A stretch of DNA of 64,000 nt from assembly GCF_030867095.1 (NCBI RefSeq), contig NC_081835.1, positions 45,491,892-45,555,891 on the forward strand, given 5' to 3'. The position numbers were made by a program, and so were the translations under genes. Source of the stretch: Alligator mississippiensis (lineage: Eukaryota > Chordata > Crocodylia > Alligatoridae). Below, piece by piece: positions 22,331 to 35,700 of this stretch. How positions within the stretch are numbered: position 1 is the first letter of the stretch; each line of letters opens with the position of its first letter. The notes beneath the pieces were generated by a model. The model had not been told where the DNA came from and made no database searches. It saw only the letters and a list, made by a program, of their open reading frames with translations.

Positions 22331-25094
22331 CCCCGGCCGTGGGCATGGTTTTGACACCTGGATGGGAGGGTGGCACAGCTTGTTCTGCTAGCCCAGAGGA
22401 GCGAGTGCTGTGCCTTACTTTCCTCTAGCTCAGACTGACTGGGCTGCAGATTGGTAAAGAGAAGGAGGGGGGGAGCAGGTCTTTAGTCGTGTTCAGGGTT
22501 GTCATGTTTATACACACATATTACACACGTTCCCATTTTGTGCAAAGCTTACAATGTAGAATAATGTCAGTGAATCTTTTTTTGGGGGAGCACACGGGTC
22601 AAAGGCTGTTTTTAGTGGTGAGACTAGATAGCGCAGTTATGTATAATGTACTAAGGAATTATAAGGTGACTATCTCCTTAATGTCAAATTTTGTAGTAAA
22701 ACATCAATGATGCTGCAGATAAAAGTAGATTGTATATAATTTCTTGTAGTACTGACTATTTATTAGGTTGTTTGACCAAAACCTTACTTACTAATTCTAT
22801 ACAGTAAATGATACCAAACTCCCTAGCACTTTTCTGGTAACAGATATTTCACTTCAGCATACATTTTGCATATGCCAAACACTTGGTGTATTTTTTTTAA
22901 GAAACAGTTGTTGATTTGATATCGTCAAATTGAAAGTTGATATTTCTAGGACATGGGGCGGGGGGGGACCTCCCCCCACCTCCCCAACCCTTTTTGACAT
23001 AGTATGTTGGCAACTGATGGATGCTTAGTTAAATAATTGCCATTTGACCATTTTAAAATAGTCTTTGTGGAATGTAGAAGGACCACTGATGAAATACAAC
23101 CATGTATTTTCGGGTCATTTGTGACCTTCTGCAATCAATCTATATATATTCTGCATTTATATAGTTGGTTAAGTAAGTTTTTAATTGATTTTATGTATAA
23201 AAGGGCAAAGAATTAGTTGTATAAGAAATGCAGTTATGTAAGATGCTTATTTATTCCTAGAGATGCATGGGTTAAATGCAAAAATGTGTGGCTATATATT
23301 GGTAAGGCTGCACATTGGAAAAAAACACAATCTTGGAAATGCTGAATTTGGATGTCTATAGGCTATAAGCATTATGTTTAACAGTAGTGTTGTGAAGTAC
23401 GTGCTTCAGGCACCAGAAGAGCCTAAATCAGTCATCTTGTAATATTACGTGGGATTTGTGTTCTCTTTTTACTCTAAGTGATTTTTCTGATGTTTCTGAC
23501 ATGAAATTTATAAATGTTTTCTATTTATTAAAAAACCCCCAACAACTCATTACTCAGTTCATTTTATTTTATTCAACAAGAACTATAAATTGTGTGGCTC
23601 TAGCTAGCACCATGTGAAAGATTTTAGTTTTCTTTCATTGCCTTAACTTTGCTTCAGAATGACAGCAAACACAGGAAAATCACATCTGTAGACCTATTCA
23701 ATTCTATAACATGGTGGTGATAAAACTAAAAGCTTTTGCCCAGATGGGAAAGTAAATGTTGAGGTACTTGTACATTGTCCTTGCATTCTAGTAAGGAAAC
23801 ATCCCTTTTTAAATTGGACTACCAACATGAAGCTTGATAGGTTTTAATTCTTGGCCCCTTTTGATTTCTTATAACATCACACAGATGTTTCTAAATGAAG
23901 TGTATGTGTTCTGCTTTAAGCAAAATATATTACATTGCTTTTTAATTAAACCCGAGGCTGGGAGAATGAAGATGAAATCACTATTTGGACTGTGAAAACA
24001 GGGAACATAATGAAACTCCTATAGTTATAGGTGTATTCCTGTAGTAATGGTATTTTCTGTAACCTAGTTACATTCCCCTCCTCATCCCCATCCCTCTAAT
24101 GTTAGTCTCTCACTTCGGTAATTTGTATTTCCCTACTGGCTTTGTTATCTTTTTGGATTCACAATCCTAAACGTTACTAATAAAATTCAGTCTGCTTCCT
24201 TGTTGAGACCTTGTCCCCCCAGTAAGCAACCAGTCCTTGACTTAAAGGGTTTTGATGCTCATTGGCTCAGCTTTTTCCTTGCTCTTGTTTAACTTCAGCT
24301 TTCTTGCTATCTGACATACGTACTTGTCCATCTACAAGTTGAGAATATGCAGTTTGCATCTGGGGTTATATACTTATCTCACTATTAGTGGGAATTGGGT
24401 TGTTCTGTGAGAGATGTGTCATTCCTTCTTTTACTGGTGTTTGCTCCTATCTTTGGTAAAGGCATGACCTCACTAAATTCAGGTGTCAGGTCCAACTTAA
24501 AACAGTAAAGGTTTGCTAATAGGTTGTACTCTACATTTCTACATACTGGATAAGCATGTGATTTGCTTAAATGGGTAACACAATATCCTTTCCAATCTGT
24601 TGCCTGTCCCTTACATTGTAACACACTGGGTTATTTGCATTTCAGCTTAATACCTAGTATCTGTCTATTGTGCAACTTAATTGTACTCTGGTTAACTGGA
24701 TTGTAACTGTAACTGTCTATTTTGTAATTAATTGTACTCTGTTGAACTGTGCCAGAAACAGGGCAGTTGCAGCAGATGTCAAAAGGTTGCTATTTAAAGC
24801 CTGGCAAATGACAGGAGCTAGCGAGTTTCCCTGCTGCTCTTTCCCATAATGTTCAAGGTATCTTATAGCAGCCCTGATAATCACTGTTTGAAGCCTTGAG
24901 AATGAGGGGAACTAGGCAGTTTCTGGGCTGCCACAGCACTGACAGTGCTGTAAACAATGTTCCTTAAGGATATTGGGCTCTTGGTACTGTAGTATTAGCT
25001 GCCCTGCTACCCATTAGCTCCTCCTAATATCCAGGCTTCTAATAGCAGCTCAAAATTGAATACTGGAAACAAGGAATGCTAGTCAGTTTCATAG
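22331..25094. other. Intron, no recognised element
   Basis: Mostly AT-rich sequence. A short G-run facing a C-run lies at about 22955-22985. No coding or repeat boundary is recognised. Confidence 0.5.
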
Positions 25095-25102
25095 CTTCTG
25101 GT

Positions 25103-25875
25103 CAGGGTGGATTTGAGTTAAATCAAATAGATTTAAATCATGATTTAAATTACGATTTAAAGCACTGATCAGGAAGCCTCTATTTAATCATTGCTTTCTA
25201 CAAAAAGTGCGTTCTTGTTGTTTGATATCCTTGATTCATTTCACTTCTTGGAACTTTGCACTTTCATAGAGAGGTAAGGGCTTGACCATGTGTATACAAA
25301 CTTGCAGAGAGACAAGAGGCTGATGGGTAGGTAGTCAGGTCTGTTATCTCTCATCTCCATATAGTGCTGTTAACAAGCATGTTATCTCTGGGGAAACAAA
25401 TCCACAGCTTGAGAACTGAAAGTAAGCATCGCAGAGATGCTTAATGGGATCTTTTAGACTGAGCATTGAGTCCCATTGGGTAGAGTGGTTTTCTGTAATC
25501 TTTGCTAATCTATAGAGAAGCTTCTGGGAACCCTGTAAGATTGGGCTCCTAACATGGCCAGTTGTGACCTATTTATAAAACTTTTAAAATCTTACATGAA
25601 TATATTGTCTCAAATAGTATATATTATTTTTAATTATTATATTATTATAATAATGTATTATTATTATATATAGTATATAATTAGAAGTTATAACCCTATT
25701 CCACGATTGATGATATTTTTGAGCTTTAATGCATCTTAAGTTAGAACTATCTTTATATAGGTTTATTTTTTTAATAAGTGTCTTTAAACATCAACATTAT
25801 GATTAAATAAAAAACTGATTTAAAAAAAATCCATTTTAATTTTTTTATTTTTTAATGTTATTTTTATCCATCCTG
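25103..25875. mobile_element. hAT-type MITE with perfect 8-bp target duplication
   Basis: The element begins CAGGGTGGATTTGAGTTAAA at 25103 and ends TTTTTATCCATCCTG at 25875, giving CAGGRTGGAT inverted ends. It is flanked by an exact 8-bp duplication, CTTCTGGT, at 25095-25102 and 25876-25883, which is diagnostic for hAT transposition. Subterminal ATTTAAATCA repeats and an AT-rich, self-complementary core (25615-25680) are typical of the widespread amniote family with these ends. It encodes no protein. Confidence 0.9.
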
Positions 25876-25883
25876 CTTCTGGT

Positions 25884-27284
25884 ACTACCACTCTGATATT
25901 GGTGTGTACTTAATAAGCATTCATTTTTCCATTAAGTTTGAGTTATTGGTAAGTTTGGGTTAGCCTTTTTCAGGACCAGGGCCATTCACTTAAATAGAGT
26001 ACATGATATAGCTATACTGCTACTATAGATGCAACTTCTGCAGGCCCAGAGTGTTCTGTCATCCACCCCTCTCCCTCCAGGTACAATTTATATTGCTTCC
26101 GTGAATGAAATAAATTCTGGCATCAGAGGCACTTTTCTGCTGGTATAAATTGCATCTACACTAGACTTTTACTGGTGTAAATGTATTTAAAACCAACCAT
26201 TCTTCTGAATACGATAGAAACTGTATTGGTCCACTGCCCAGGCCTTTCAAATGCTCAAAGGAGAATGGATGTTTCAAATTCTCTGCTACCTCAAAGGTTG
26301 CTCTTTGTAAGAGGCTGTACATTTCATGCACTTATTGGTTTAGCTACCTTGACCCAAAGTTGATAACTTTACTGGAAAAAAATGAATGTTGATTTGATAA
26401 CTTTACTGGAAAAAAATGAAGTTTAGAAGTCTTCTCTGAACAGGACTTCTCCCAACCTGTGGGTCTAGAATTTCCTTTGGTCTTTCTCTGCCCTTTTTAC
26501 CTTTATTTCCAGAGGTAGAGATCTAAGACTAGAAGGTGTGGGTAAGTCTTTTTGCTGACCTGGACATCAGTGCTCCTCTGACAGTCTTGAAGTCTCTATT
26601 TTAAAAATGCCCTTCTAGTCATAAAATAAAGAAATCCTCAAAGTTCAGGTATGAACTTTACTATATCACTCATCTCATGGAAAACATACTTTATAGTATT
26701 ATATTGAATAGATATCAAATGATATTCCTTCATGTAGTCAAAAGGGAATTCCTCTTATATTAAAAGAAGAATTTCAGGAAATTTCCCTCTCTCCACACTG
26801 GCTGTCTGTATGGATTCTAACTTGCTCCATTTGTGAACTTCCAAATTCTAAGTCTTTTCCCAAGTAGACTTTCAAATTTTAAAAGACAAGACTTTCAAAC
26901 TGCTTAAAGATAAGCAGTTCTTTTGGGTGGTATTACCTCCATGGGCATCTTAGTATTCAAACAGGAGTTCAGTTCCTTTATGGATAACACTTCTATCTGG
27001 AATGTGTTTTACAATGCAAGAGTGACTGCTTGGGGTGTTCCATGCAGAAATCCACCCCACGTTTTCTGGTTCTAATAGTGCCAGACATTTTATGCAGGGA
27101 AGATTGACATGATCATTTGATTTTTATCTGGTTAAGTAAGACTAATGACTAAAGCAGAGCTATATACACTTATTACACATGATTACATTTAAAGTTTGGA
27201 TCAAAATCCCAAGTTCGCATCCAAAAAACTAGTTCCTATTTCTGTTATCATTAGAGTACTGGTGCAAAGCTTAAATTCTCAAGC
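25884..27284. other. Intron, no recognised gene
   Basis: Unique-looking AT-rich sequence apart from the short direct duplication at 26361-26420. Confidence 0.5.
26361..26420. repeat. Direct duplication of 26 bp
   Basis: The 26-bp segment at 26361-26386 (starting TGATAACTTTACTGG) is repeated exactly at 26395-26420, separated by 8 bp. It is probably a local duplication. Confidence 0.8.
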
Positions 27285-30082
27285 AAATCCTCCTTGCCGG
27301 TAGTGCTGCCACTGGCAAGGATATTTGAGAACTTGTGGTGCTTGGGCAAAGTACCTGAAGATTGGAAGAGGGCCAATGTGGTGCCTATTTTCAAGAAAGG
27401 AAGGAAAGAAGATTCAGGAAACTACAGGCCAATCAGTTTGACCTCAATCCTTGGAAAGATCTTAGAAAAAGTATCAAAGAAACAATTCTTGACAGGCTAA
27501 CAGAAGGCAACATTCTGAGGGATAGCCAGCATGAGTTTGCTGCAGGTAGGTCTTGCCTGACCAACCGCATTTCCTTCTATGGCCAGGTAATGCATCACCT
27601 GGACAAAGGGGAAAGAGGTTGATATCATATATTTGGACTTTGAAAAAGCCTTTGACCTGGTGTCCCATGATGTCCTCATGGAAAAATTGGGTAACTATGG
27701 CCTCAACTACCCTACAGTGCAATGGTTGGGGAACTGGCTCCGAGGTTGGACCCAGAGAGTGGTAGCTGATAGAACTGAATCTACATGGCATTGGTGACCA
27801 GTGGTATCCCCCAAGGCTCCGTTCTCAGACCTGTACTCTTTAACGTCTTTATAAACAATTTGGACTCTGGTTAGCAAACTGGCTAAATTTGCTGATGACA
27901 CCAAACTTCAGGGAAGTGTCCATACTTGAGGATAGGCTGGTGATCCAGGTGGACCTTGATAGATTTACAAGGTGGGCAGATGTAAACCTGATGGCATTCA
28001 ATATGGTGAAATGCAAGGTGATGCACCTCAGGGGGGCGGGGAGGAGGAAACCTGCATCACACTTATAGGCTCAGTTATGATACACTCATAGATTTATAGA
28101 TTGTAGAGTTGGAAGGGATCAAAATGGATCGTCATGTCTAACCTCCTGCCCCTGGCAGGAAAGAGGACCGAGGTCAGATGACCCCAGCCAGGTGACTATC
28201 TAGTGTCCTCTTGAAGACCTCCAAGCTAGGTGATAGCACCAGCTCTCTTGGAAGCCCATTCCAGATCCTGGCCACCCTTACTGTGAAAAATTTCTTCCTA
28301 ATATCTAACCTAAATCCATTCTCAACTAGTTTACACCCGTTATTCCTAGTCACTCCCTGGGGCACCTTAGTAAACAGTGCTTCCCCTATTCCCTGTTGAC
28401 CTCCCCTAATAAATTTATAGGCGGCCACAAGATCTCCCCTCAGCCGTCTTTTGTGAAGGCTGAAGAGATTCAGCTCTCTCAACCTCCCCCCGTAGGGTCT
28501 ATCACGAAGGCCACTAATCATGCAAGTGGCCCTCCTCTGGACTCTCTTGAGATTCCCCGTGTTGCTCTTGAAGTGCGGCGCCCAAAACGGGACACAGTAC
28601 TCCCAACTGTGGCCTGACCAGTGCCGCATAGAGGGGGAGCATCACCTCCTTTGTTCTATTAGTCATGCACCTGCTAATGCACAACAAGGTGCGATTGGCC
28701 TTGTTGATGGCCTCGTTACACTGCCGGCTCATGTTCATCTTGGAGTCAGTTATGACTCCCAAGATCCCTCTCTGCCTTTGAGCTGCTGAGAAGGACACTC
28801 CCTAACCTATAGGTGTGCTGGGGGTTCCTCCTTCCCAGGTAGGAATACCTTACATTTCTCTTTATTAAATTGCATCCTATTTCTCTCTGCCCATTGATCC
28901 AACCTATCCAGGTCAGCCTGAATCTGCTCCCTGCCCTCCGGTGTACTAATTTTGCCCCATAACTTGGTATCATCAGTGAACTTGGAGAGGGTGCTCTTTA
29001 CGCTCTCGTCCAAATCACTGATGAAGATATTGAATAATATCGGTCCGAGGACTGAACCCTGCGGGACCCCACTGCCCACCTCCCTCCAGGCTGAGAAGGA
29101 ACCATCCACCACCGCTCTCTGGCTGCGGTCCCTAAGCCAGTTGGCCACCCACCTGACCATGTAGGTGTCCACTCCACAGTCTGCTAGCTTCCCAATGAGG
29201 ATAGGGTGCAAAACTGTGTCAAAGGCCTTCCTAAAGTCCAGGAAGATGACATCAGCCTCGGCTCCCGTATCCAGGCAGTGTGTGACCTGGTTATAGAAGG
29301 CTACAAGGTTTGTCAGGCAGGATCTACCTTTGACAAACCCGTGCTTGAATGGTTTCCATGAAATCCATGAAACCGCCACTCGCTAGCACCATGGCCAAAA
29401 GAGACTTGGGGGTCATGACTGATCACAAGGTGAACGTGAACCACCAATGTGATACCGCAGCTGGCAAAGCAGACAAAACTCTGACTTGCATCTACTGATG
29501 CTTCTCGACCAAGACCCAGGATGTCATCCTCCTGCTGTACTCAGCCTTGGTGAGGCCGCATCTGGAGTACTGCATTCAGTTCTTGGTTCCACAACTCAGA
29601 AAGGATGTGGAGAAGTTTGAAAGAGTCCAGAGGAGAGCCACGCGTATGATCAGAAAACGAGAGAAACAGGCCTTAGGAAAAGAGGCTGAGAGGCATGGGA
29701 CTCTTCAGCCTGGAGAAGTGCAGGCTCATGGGAGTCTTGGTGGCAGCCTATAAGTACATAAGGGGTGTGCTTCAGGATCTGGGGGAACGCCTGTTCACTA
29801 GAGCACCCGAAGGAATAACAAGGTCCAGTGGTCACAAACTCCTGCAAGACTGTTTTTGGCTGGACATAAGGAAAAACTTCTTTACTGTCCAAACCCTCAA
29901 AGCCTTAAATAGACTTCCCTAGAGTTGGTGCAAGCACCTACTCTGGACACTTTTAAGAAACAGTTGGATGCTTACCTTGCTGGGATCCTTTAACCCTAGC
30001 TGACTTCCTGTCCCTTGGGCAGGGGGCTGGACCCAATGATTTTATGAGGTCCCTTCTGGTCCTAATGTCTATGAAATCTATG
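27285..30082 (+). mobile_element. CR1 LINE (copy F), split by an antisense CR1
   Basis: The + strand copy starts within the reverse transcriptase (LARIFENLWCLGKVPEDWKR, VVPIFKKGRKEDSGNYRPIS) and runs to about 28080. It resumes near 29370 with [17 protein letters not shown] coding and LVRPHLEYCIQF near 29550. It ends at about 30082 with GTCCTAATGTCTATGAAATC. Stops and frameshifts are scattered through it. The interruption falls in the segment between the YRLG and ERDLGV blocks. The copy lies in the sense orientation of DOCK3. Confidence 0.9.
28081..29369 (-). mobile_element. CR1 LINE (copy G) inserted in copy F
   Basis: A minus-strand CR1 has its 3' end at about 28081 (CTCATAGATTTATAGATTGT on +). 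It encodes, from 29379 downward, [51 protein letters not shown] and [10 protein letters not shown]. The catalytic box reads FTDD rather than FADD. The remaining C-terminal blocks lie at 28174-28629 in another frame. It belongs to a different subfamily from copy F by its 3' end. It is truncated at the 5' side near 29369. Confidence 0.9.
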
Positions 30083-30260
30083 AAAAGGATGTTGTGGAAG
30101 CCTCTATAGCAATCAAACAGGCTGTTTTCTTTTTGACCAGTTTCGCAATCAGTATTCTAAGACTTAAAATGTAAACCCAAAGGAACTGTCTTGCTATTCT
30201 ATAGCATTAGTAATTTTGAGCTCTCCAATGAAAAAGGGATGTATCAATACTATTTATATT

Positions 30261-30727
30261 TAGGGACCTACTTAATTGGCCGTTTCATGGATTTCATGGA
30301 AACCGTTCAATACACAAAATTAACAACAACAACAAACTTAATAAAAATAAAATGATGACTCCTCATTGGGAGACGGTGGTCTCTGCTGCCAGGAGAAGGT
30401 GGCGCTGGCTGGTGGGGGTGGCATGAAGGCCAGCAGACAAGATGGCAGCTGCCTCCTTGTTCCTCCTCCTCTCCCCCAAGCCTCTCCACCAATCAGTGCC
30501 AAGGGGTGGGGCTGCACAAAGGCCAGCCAGCTATCAAGATGGCAGGCACTGTCTTGTCTCTTCTCCCTCCTGGGGCCTCTTCACCAATCAGTGCCAAGGC
30601 ATGGGGCCTCCCTGCCGATCAGTGTCGAGGGGTGGGGCTGCCATGAAATGGCCATGGAATTAGAACTTTATGCCATGATCAACCTGCAAAAATTGGTAAG
30701 TAGCCCTGCAATTTAGGTAGACCCCTA
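30261..30727. mobile_element. MITE with TAGGG...CCCTA ends
   Basis: The left end TAGGGACCTACTTAATTGGC (30261) is matched inversely by the right end CAATTTAGGTAGACCCCTA (to 30727). Flanks TTTATATT (30253-30260) and TTTATAAT (30728-30735) form a near-perfect 8-bp duplication, pointing to a hAT-like origin. The interior contains TTTCATGGATTTCATGG near the left end and a repeated CCAATCAGTGCCAAGG block (30486 and 30584). No protein is encoded. Confidence 0.7.
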
Positions 30728-30735
30728 TTTATAAT

Positions 30736-32524
30736 GAACACTTTTTATGACTAATTAAATTTAAAGAGTTTCAACGGTATTTTAGGATTATTTCAAATGG
30801 TGCAAACAGTATTTTAGGATTATGTTTAAAACCATTAAAATCTTATTCCATTCTGAGGTTCAGAGACATTAACAATCAAATTACCTTTACCTTTAAAAGT
30901 GATTTTTTTTTTTTTGTCTCTCTTGAACATGCTCAGTCTAATTAGCTTGGAGAGGCAAACATATTTTGGATAACTTAATAGCTTATATATTCTAACTGAC
31001 TTGTGGCCAATATTTCTTCCTTTTTCTGTTCCCATCAAAAATACCCGTAAGCCCATTTCACAGCATAAAGCTACCTTAGATTTATTCATCAATAGCTAAC
31101 ATAATTCAACCCACATTAGTCAGATGGGTATAAAAAGCTTCTTTCATAAGGGAAGCTGTTCTGCTATGGTACTGATGGCTTTGTCTCTCTTGCAGCTGTT
31201 ACCACTGCTATTGAATACTTGGTTACCAGCTAAATCTATCAAATGGTATCCAGGCAAATAATTTGAAGCTACTTCTGTTCCAGTCAGATTCCAAACTGCA
31301 TCCAGGATCCTTTGCATATCTTAATCCTAGCTACCTAATCTGGATCTGTTAATATTCAGTAGGTCTAAATCCAGACAACTCATATGCTTCCAGGTCTGTC
31401 TTTGATGGGTTTTAACTGTTTCTTAGCTTCTCCTATCATGTGAATGGGCATCTGTCAGGAGAGGAAGCACTGGTCTTGAAGATCTGTAGTTCTGAGGCTA
31501 CAGTGGTTGGACAGAGGTGGCATAAGGTGACTCAGCATAACTTCTCTGAAGTGATTTCATAAATTGCCATCTCTTTAAAACAAAACATTTTTCTGAACTA
31601 AGCAAATGTTGTTTATTTTTGTTTTTAGTTCAGGTAACTAACTCAACAAATATGTCACTGTATAAATGAAGGTCAGCAAATTTCATTTAGCAGCCCCCAA
31701 AATATAAATCTGGCAAAATGGGTTATGTCATTTTGTGGAGTATTATCACAGGATATTCTGATCATGATCTTGGTGAAATGCTGAACAGTAAAAATTGTCC
31801 ATTTCATAAAACCTGAATTTAAAAACCCAACATTTTAAAAATCAAAACAGAGTCCTGTTGTTAAATTATAAACATAATCAAACCTTCACTTTTACATTTC
31901 ACTTTAATTTTGGTTAGCAAATGAACAAAGGTGTTTTTGACATGACTCCTTTTTTCCACTGATGAGGAAAAAACAAAATAGCTGCTAAACTGACCCTTTT
32001 AGAAATAAGGTGTGGAAAAGAGAGGTTTAATCTTAATGCAAAAATGGGGTATTTAAATCTTTATGAGTCTAGACAAATTGAGTAGTCATCACAACAGAAA
32101 GATTTGTCTTGGCATTAAGAAAACCTGATGACCTGAATTCATCTTGGATTTGTTTTTGGTATGCAACTGGGACCCTTGTTGAATGGGCTGATAATGTTCA
32201 GAACAGTTAATTCCAGCAGATTTAGGACTGGGGATTGGGGAGAGTACTCAGAGGAGTAATTTAAAACCCTTTAGGCTTCAAGAAAATACTTTGGAAACAA
32301 AGATGGTTGCCCCTAAGTATGCCACAATAGGTGAACATCCTTTTCCAGAAAGCCCTTCCAAAATTCGTACTTTTGAAATTTCCCATTCAGCTTTATAGAT
32401 GATTCATATTTGTGGATGGATGTTGTATGAAAAGCATGGATTCTAGTCTGGTTTTGTATTGACAGGTAGTTCCATGAAGAATTCATGGTGCTCCAATAAA
32501 TTGACATTGCCATAGAATTTAGAC
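30736..32524. other. Intron, no recognised gene
   Basis: AT-rich sequence without recognisable coding or repeat structure. Confidence 0.5.
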
Positions 32525-32702
32525 AGAAGGTTCAGGGAGGTTTTATAGGCAACAGCCTTTGTCAGATGCTAGATTTGTCATATTTAAAGAGATGCTAGCA
32601 TATGATGAAGTAGGTTTTTGCCTACAAAAGCTCATGCCTCTCTATTGGGTGCTACTGTGCCCTATTTTCTGACTGATTTCAGACTAACATGTCTAACAGC
32701 CT
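32525..32702 (+). repeat. SINE-like interspersed repeat, copy 1
   Basis: It contains ATGATGAAGTAGGTTTTTGC, CTACAAAAGCTCATGCC and, near the end, CAGACTAACATGTCTAACAG. These three blocks in this order define an interspersed family seen again inverted at 36556-36695. No internal Pol III boxes were identified, so calling it a SINE is a guess. Confidence 0.5.
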
Positions 32703-35700
32703 ATCTTCTCATGGAATTTAGAGTTTGTTGTTATTTAATTTAGGGGTATTTGCTGCAAGGTAGTCTCCGTGCCTTCCTAGTATGGTTCATTTTGGAAGGA
32801 TATAAGAAAAAGCCATTAGGGCTCTTACAGCTGTGAATTTTCTTGTAAGAGGTAGACAGCTATTTAAAGAAAAGCAGGCCCATGCGCATGCACTTCCTCA
32901 CTCTCTCATCCTTGATCTTTTGTGTCCTGTGTGTTCCTTTCTCCTTTAGCCTGACCCTGCTTAAAATGAGCCATGAATTGCTCAAGGATGTGCGGCTTAA
33001 AAGAGGTGTCAGTGTGTGTTTACAGAGGGCATGAATAGGGCGGTTTTGCCTTTCTTTTCAGCTGATTCTAAAATGTCTTTGTCAGTGTTGTGGGCTGAGT
33101 GTATGCAGTTTAGAATATTGTATGCTCCAGAGTGGATGTGCAGCCTACTTGAAGGGAATCTGCTTCATAGGTTGAATATGTGAATACTTAGATTTTTCAA
33201 GAACTGAAAATCTGTCTGCCTTACAACATGATTTTCTTTTTGCCAGCTTCATTGGCTTTAACCTTTGACTTGATAGCAAGAACAAAAATAATTTTCAAGA
33301 TACAAAGAGAGTAAACATTAGATTATTTTATCTGCAGCTTCTCTTTGTGTAGGGGTTTGGACTTCCATAATTCAGTCAGGGAGGGAGAAAGTGATAGAGG
33401 AGAGCCAACAAGAAGTCAGGTGAATCTTCACAGTACAGAGGAGATGGCAGCATGGTCCAGTTATTGCATTAGCCACCTGGCCAGGGACTTCAGAATTTCT
33501 GAAGCTCTGCATGTAGATTCTTACTATGAAATAAATACATTTTCTTGTCTGAATTGTTATTTTTTGTTTGACTACTTTTTTTTTTTATATTTGCTCTTCT
33601 CTGTATGTGAATCAATTTGCGTGAGAAGAACTGTGTTGGCAAAGTTGCCCTCCATTTTATCAGTTTGTCATCTTGAAAAATAAGTGTCTAGGGTTTTTGA
33701 GAGAACCACTAGTTTTGTCATTAAATGATGCTGCTTAATTTGGATTTATAAGTAAAACAGGAGTTGCCATGAATTTCAGATAATTGAAAACTCTCCAAAA
33801 AAGAAAAAACCGATTTGTCAAATGGCTTGATCTATTCTGTCAATGAAGTGGTAGTTCAGGGCATGCACGTGGACCTCCTGTGATCTATGACAATGCTTGG
33901 GGTTAAGAATATGCTTTCATCTGCCACCACAAATAGGTGGTAATCTTAGCCTATATTGAGGCCTTCCTTTTCTTGCTAGAACTTATCTGTAGTTCTTGAC
34001 CTATAGTATGCTTGCTTTCATGTTAGACTCCACCTGACCTACAAGGTATTTATGTGCTATTTTATTTGGGATTTTAGTTTTGGGCCATTACAGACTTCTG
34101 ATATTTTATGTTTAAAAGAATTTCCTTTATCTTTCCTATGGGAGGATTCATTTTTATTAGTTAATGCCTTCAGTATGGAATACAGAATTCTCAGGCAAGA
34201 ACAGAATTTTCATATTTAGTTATTCACTTCACTGCTGGAAAATAGGAAGTTTCAAAAGACATAATCGGGAGGGGCAATATAAATAGGGCCTTGTTTTCTA
34301 GCTTGACTGAGAGCCCTCTAAATTCTGTCTTCCACACTTTAACGCTAAAGTGTGAGCAGCCTAAAGTTGAAATGCTAATTGAAATCTACACCTGGCAAAG
34401 ATGGAGAAAATTCTCTCTCTCACCTGATATTCTTAAAAGGAAGGCTCAGGTTAGGCTGTTGTAATGACTTCCAACTACGGAGGAGAAGAAAGCTGAGGGT
34501 GGAATAGGTTCTGAGACCTGGTCCTAGAACAAGTCAGAAGATAACCAGATGTATGAGCTTGAGAGATCTTTCTAAGAATAAAGAGGCTGCTAGAAAACAA
34601 CAAGAGGTGACAGCAAAAAATAGAACTACTGAGTCTGTCAGAATGACATACTGGGTGGTATGGCTGTTCAATGAAACAACCTTTTGGAAAGTTCTTTTTT
34701 GTGGCTGGTGAGTGCTTCATACATACCAGTAATGATGTCCAAATGTTCTTCATGTGTGAGAAAAATGGACCTACACCCTGCTTTATTGTACACTTTTATC
34801 TGCATGTTTCTGTTATTCCATTATTTGCACTTTTATCTGCATGTTTTTCTATAGCTAATATTTGCTATCTTGTCAATTTCATTTCTTTGTTATTCATATA
34901 TCTTTTTTATCATATAAGCCAAAAAGAAAGAAAGCCAAGAATCCGTTAAAAGAATAGTTCAAAGATTGAGCAGTGCATGGAAAGTGATTTTTGCTGGCAA
35001 CAAAAAACTGAGTAAGATTTCAAATTATGAAACGTTTTGTAATCTGGAAAATGATTACATATGGCTTTTTATTATTTTATATCAGGCACATTTTACTTTT
35101 TCTGAAGAATACGGTTCCTATTATTAACAGCCATATTGAACATATTGAACCATTCATTCAGCATCATATTTCAGAGAAAGAAAACTGATTTGTTACATGT
35201 GGGGTTTTCTTATTCATTATGCATGTACACATGGTCAAGTGCAAGGGCATAACTGAGCATAAAATGTGACTGCCTAGCAATTGCTATAATTTTCAATTGC
35301 TTTGCAAGCCAGTCTTTAAGAGCTGAAAAACAAGTGTGGAACAACTTGTAGTGCAGTGGAAGTTGCAAGTGCTATGTAAAATACAGAATTAAACCAGATA
35401 TTATTGTTATTTCTCTTGTGAGATCAGTATTTTGATTTCTGTCTCGTGTTTAATTGTGATATGTAGGATTTCTCATTTCTTTCTTATTACAGAAAAAAAT
35501 AGCAGGGTAGCTAGTCTCCTAAATGAATGATATCTTTCAGTAATTTTTGAAGTAGATATTCTTCTCCTTTCACTTAAAGATTTACATATGAAGCTATCCA
35601 GTATAGATAAATGAATGATATGTAGGAGGACGTTATATCTTACAGTTTGTGTTTTGGCTTGCATGGTTTTTAAGGATGTATTTTGGAAGCAGGTTTCAAA

